In this document: one piece after another, positions 62,661-64,000 of the stretch
Layout of the letters: every line of letters begins with the position of its first letter
Numbering within the stretch: position 1 is the first letter of the stretch
Assembly: GCA_009733775.1 (NCBI GenBank)
Contig: WOGZ01000175.1
Span: forward strand, 1 to 64,000
DNA from: Alectoria sarmentosa
Taxonomy: Eukaryota; Ascomycota; Lecanoromycetes; Lecanorales; Parmeliaceae
DNA length: 64,000 nucleotides
Reading direction: 5' to 3'
The notes under the pieces: generated by a model
Told to the model about the DNA's origin: nothing
What the model saw: only the letters and a program-made list of their open reading frames with translations
Databases searched by the model: none
Position numbers and translations under genes: made by a program

Positions 62661-64000
62661 TTAAATGTATTTTTTTCTCAATATCTTATCGATGTATTTC
62701 TTAATTATAAATGTTTATTTCTTAAATATATCGTAAACTCTTTTCGCAAAGAATGTCGTTTCTTTTTTAAAATATATTTCGAAATTAATAAAACGACGTG
62801 ATAACAACTTGTTTATTTTTATAAAATTTTATATTTTAATTTACTTATAATATGTCTTAAATATACGCATCTTTAATTTCTTTATATTAAAATTTTTTTT
62901 TCTCAATTTGTTAAAAAACTTTTTATAATCATTTATTATTATCGCGAAAACGTTTATTATAAAATTAACCTTTTCGATAAATAAAGAAAATTAAAACAAT
63001 TATTTAAAGTCTTAAAATTATATTACGATGATTTTATTCTTTAATTTTTTCGTTATTTTCATAAAAATCGAAGCGAAGATCTTTATTATATTAATGTATT
63101 TAAAAGAGTTTTTTTAAAAAAAAATCAATTCTTTTTATCGTTATAAATCGTTATAAATTTATTATATAAAAAACAATAAAATATATAATAATCGAAATTA
63201 AAAATTATAATTCTCTTTTTAAATAAAATATGAAAATTATATTATCTCAATTACAACATTTTCAAAATAATCTTAAATTATTTAAATGCGATAATGAAAT
63301 ATTATAAATTCTTTACGTGATTTTCGATAATTAATTTAATTAGAATTATATATATAATATTAAATATAAGCTTATTATTCGCTAAACGTAATTTGCAAAA
63401 TCTAAATAAAATTATTTTCGATAATTTATTTTTCGTAATAAAGATAACGTTTATAAAGTTATATACAAAATTTTTAATATTAATAAAACAATTAATTTTG
63501 ATAACATTTTTATTGATATAAACTTATTTAAGAAAATTTAATTATTATCTATATTATAATAATGCTTCGATAATAACGACATAAATTAAAAACGAAACGA
63601 AAACGAAAAAGCTTTCTTTTTTTAATTTTTTAATTTTTATACGCAAATGTTTTTTCAAATCTTTAATAACGATTTAAGTAAAAACATTTAATTTTTCGAT
63701 CTTTTAAAAAATTCGATAAGTTTTAATATTTTTTTAATTTCAACTTTTACGATCTTCATTATTATTTTTATTTAATCTTTATTAAAAAACTTTACGTTTT
63801 AATATAACGCATTTTTATTAACGAAGCGATAATTAATTTTAAGACATTTTCAATATCGATTTTTTTTCACGATTCGATTAATTAAAGTTTTTAAATAATA
63901 ATATTTTATATTTTAATATAAAAAATCTTATTTAAAATTATTTAATCGATTATTACTTTCATTTTTATCGAAAAAACAATTGTTATTACGTATTAATAAT

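Larger units (their letters stand above)
59346..64000 (-). mobile_element. Ty3/gypsy retrotransposon, minus strand, RIP-degraded, cut by window edge
   Basis: Reverse transcriptase (about 62090-62660) and, further left, an integrase zinc-binding region (about 60880-61065) are readable on the minus strand in RT-then-integrase order, which distinguishes gypsy from copia. The RNase H region should lie at about 61.2-62.0 kb. Gag and protease are expected beyond 62.7 kb and outside the window. The left boundary is inferred from the repeat at 59204-59345. Confidence 0.75.

Overview
The window is a piece of a filamentous ascomycete (Pezizomycotina-type) genome with two sharply separated base compositions. 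Two gene islands of ordinary composition, about 34.2-42.25 kb and 45.39-50.95 kb, hold seven intact protein genes. All seven have short GT-AG introns, mostly about 37-60 bp and up to 132 bp, and standard fungal housekeeping functions. The remainder, about 80% of the window, is extremely AT-rich. It is full of in-frame stops and consists of ruined transposable elements that look like products of repeat-induced point mutation (RIP): C-to-T and G-to-A changes, with the surviving C mostly in CpG. No species is claimed.

Layout. 0-24.6 kb is a stack of Ty1/copia retrotransposons. A minus-strand family-A copy (1-7148, cut by the window edge) appears inserted in a plus-strand copia copy (7149-8955), which in turn interrupts a minus-strand family-B copy (8956-14097). 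Next come a truncated family-A fragment (14.3-17.0 kb), a small fold-back element (about 17.0-17.44 kb) and one complete family-A element (17618-24598) with 135-bp LTRs and a perfect ATAAC target duplication. Three solo LTRs with perfect 5-bp target duplications lie inside these and other elements. 24.6-26.6 kb is unassigned AT-rich DNA. About 26.6-34.19 kb is a plus-strand non-LTR (Tad1/LINE-like) element, followed directly by a second, 5'-truncated copy of its 3' end. 42256-45384 is a 3.1-kb element with roughly 405-bp terminal inverted repeats, wedged between the two gene islands. 50.96-59.2 kb is unassigned, and about 59.3-64 kb is a minus-strand Ty3/gypsy element.

Genes. Island 1: KGD2 (2-oxoglutarate dehydrogenase E2, minus) is divergent from an NDUFB9-type complex I LYR subunit (plus), so two mitochondrial genes share one intergenic region. 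Histone H2A (minus) and H2B (plus) are divergent over a common promoter. ATG4, the Atg8-processing cysteine protease, is on minus. Island 2: an SQS1-type R3H/G-patch splicing protein (plus) converges on a JJJ1-type J-protein with two C2H2 fingers (minus), which acts in ribosome maturation.

I found no new defence or metabolic system. The items most worth checking are the long-TIR element at 42.3-45.4 kb, the nested copia stack with testable target-duplication predictions, the unusual mutation context (Trp codons converted to TGA or TAA rather than TAG), and the paired LINE 3' ends. Exon coordinates were set by hand from splice signals, reading frame and family homology.
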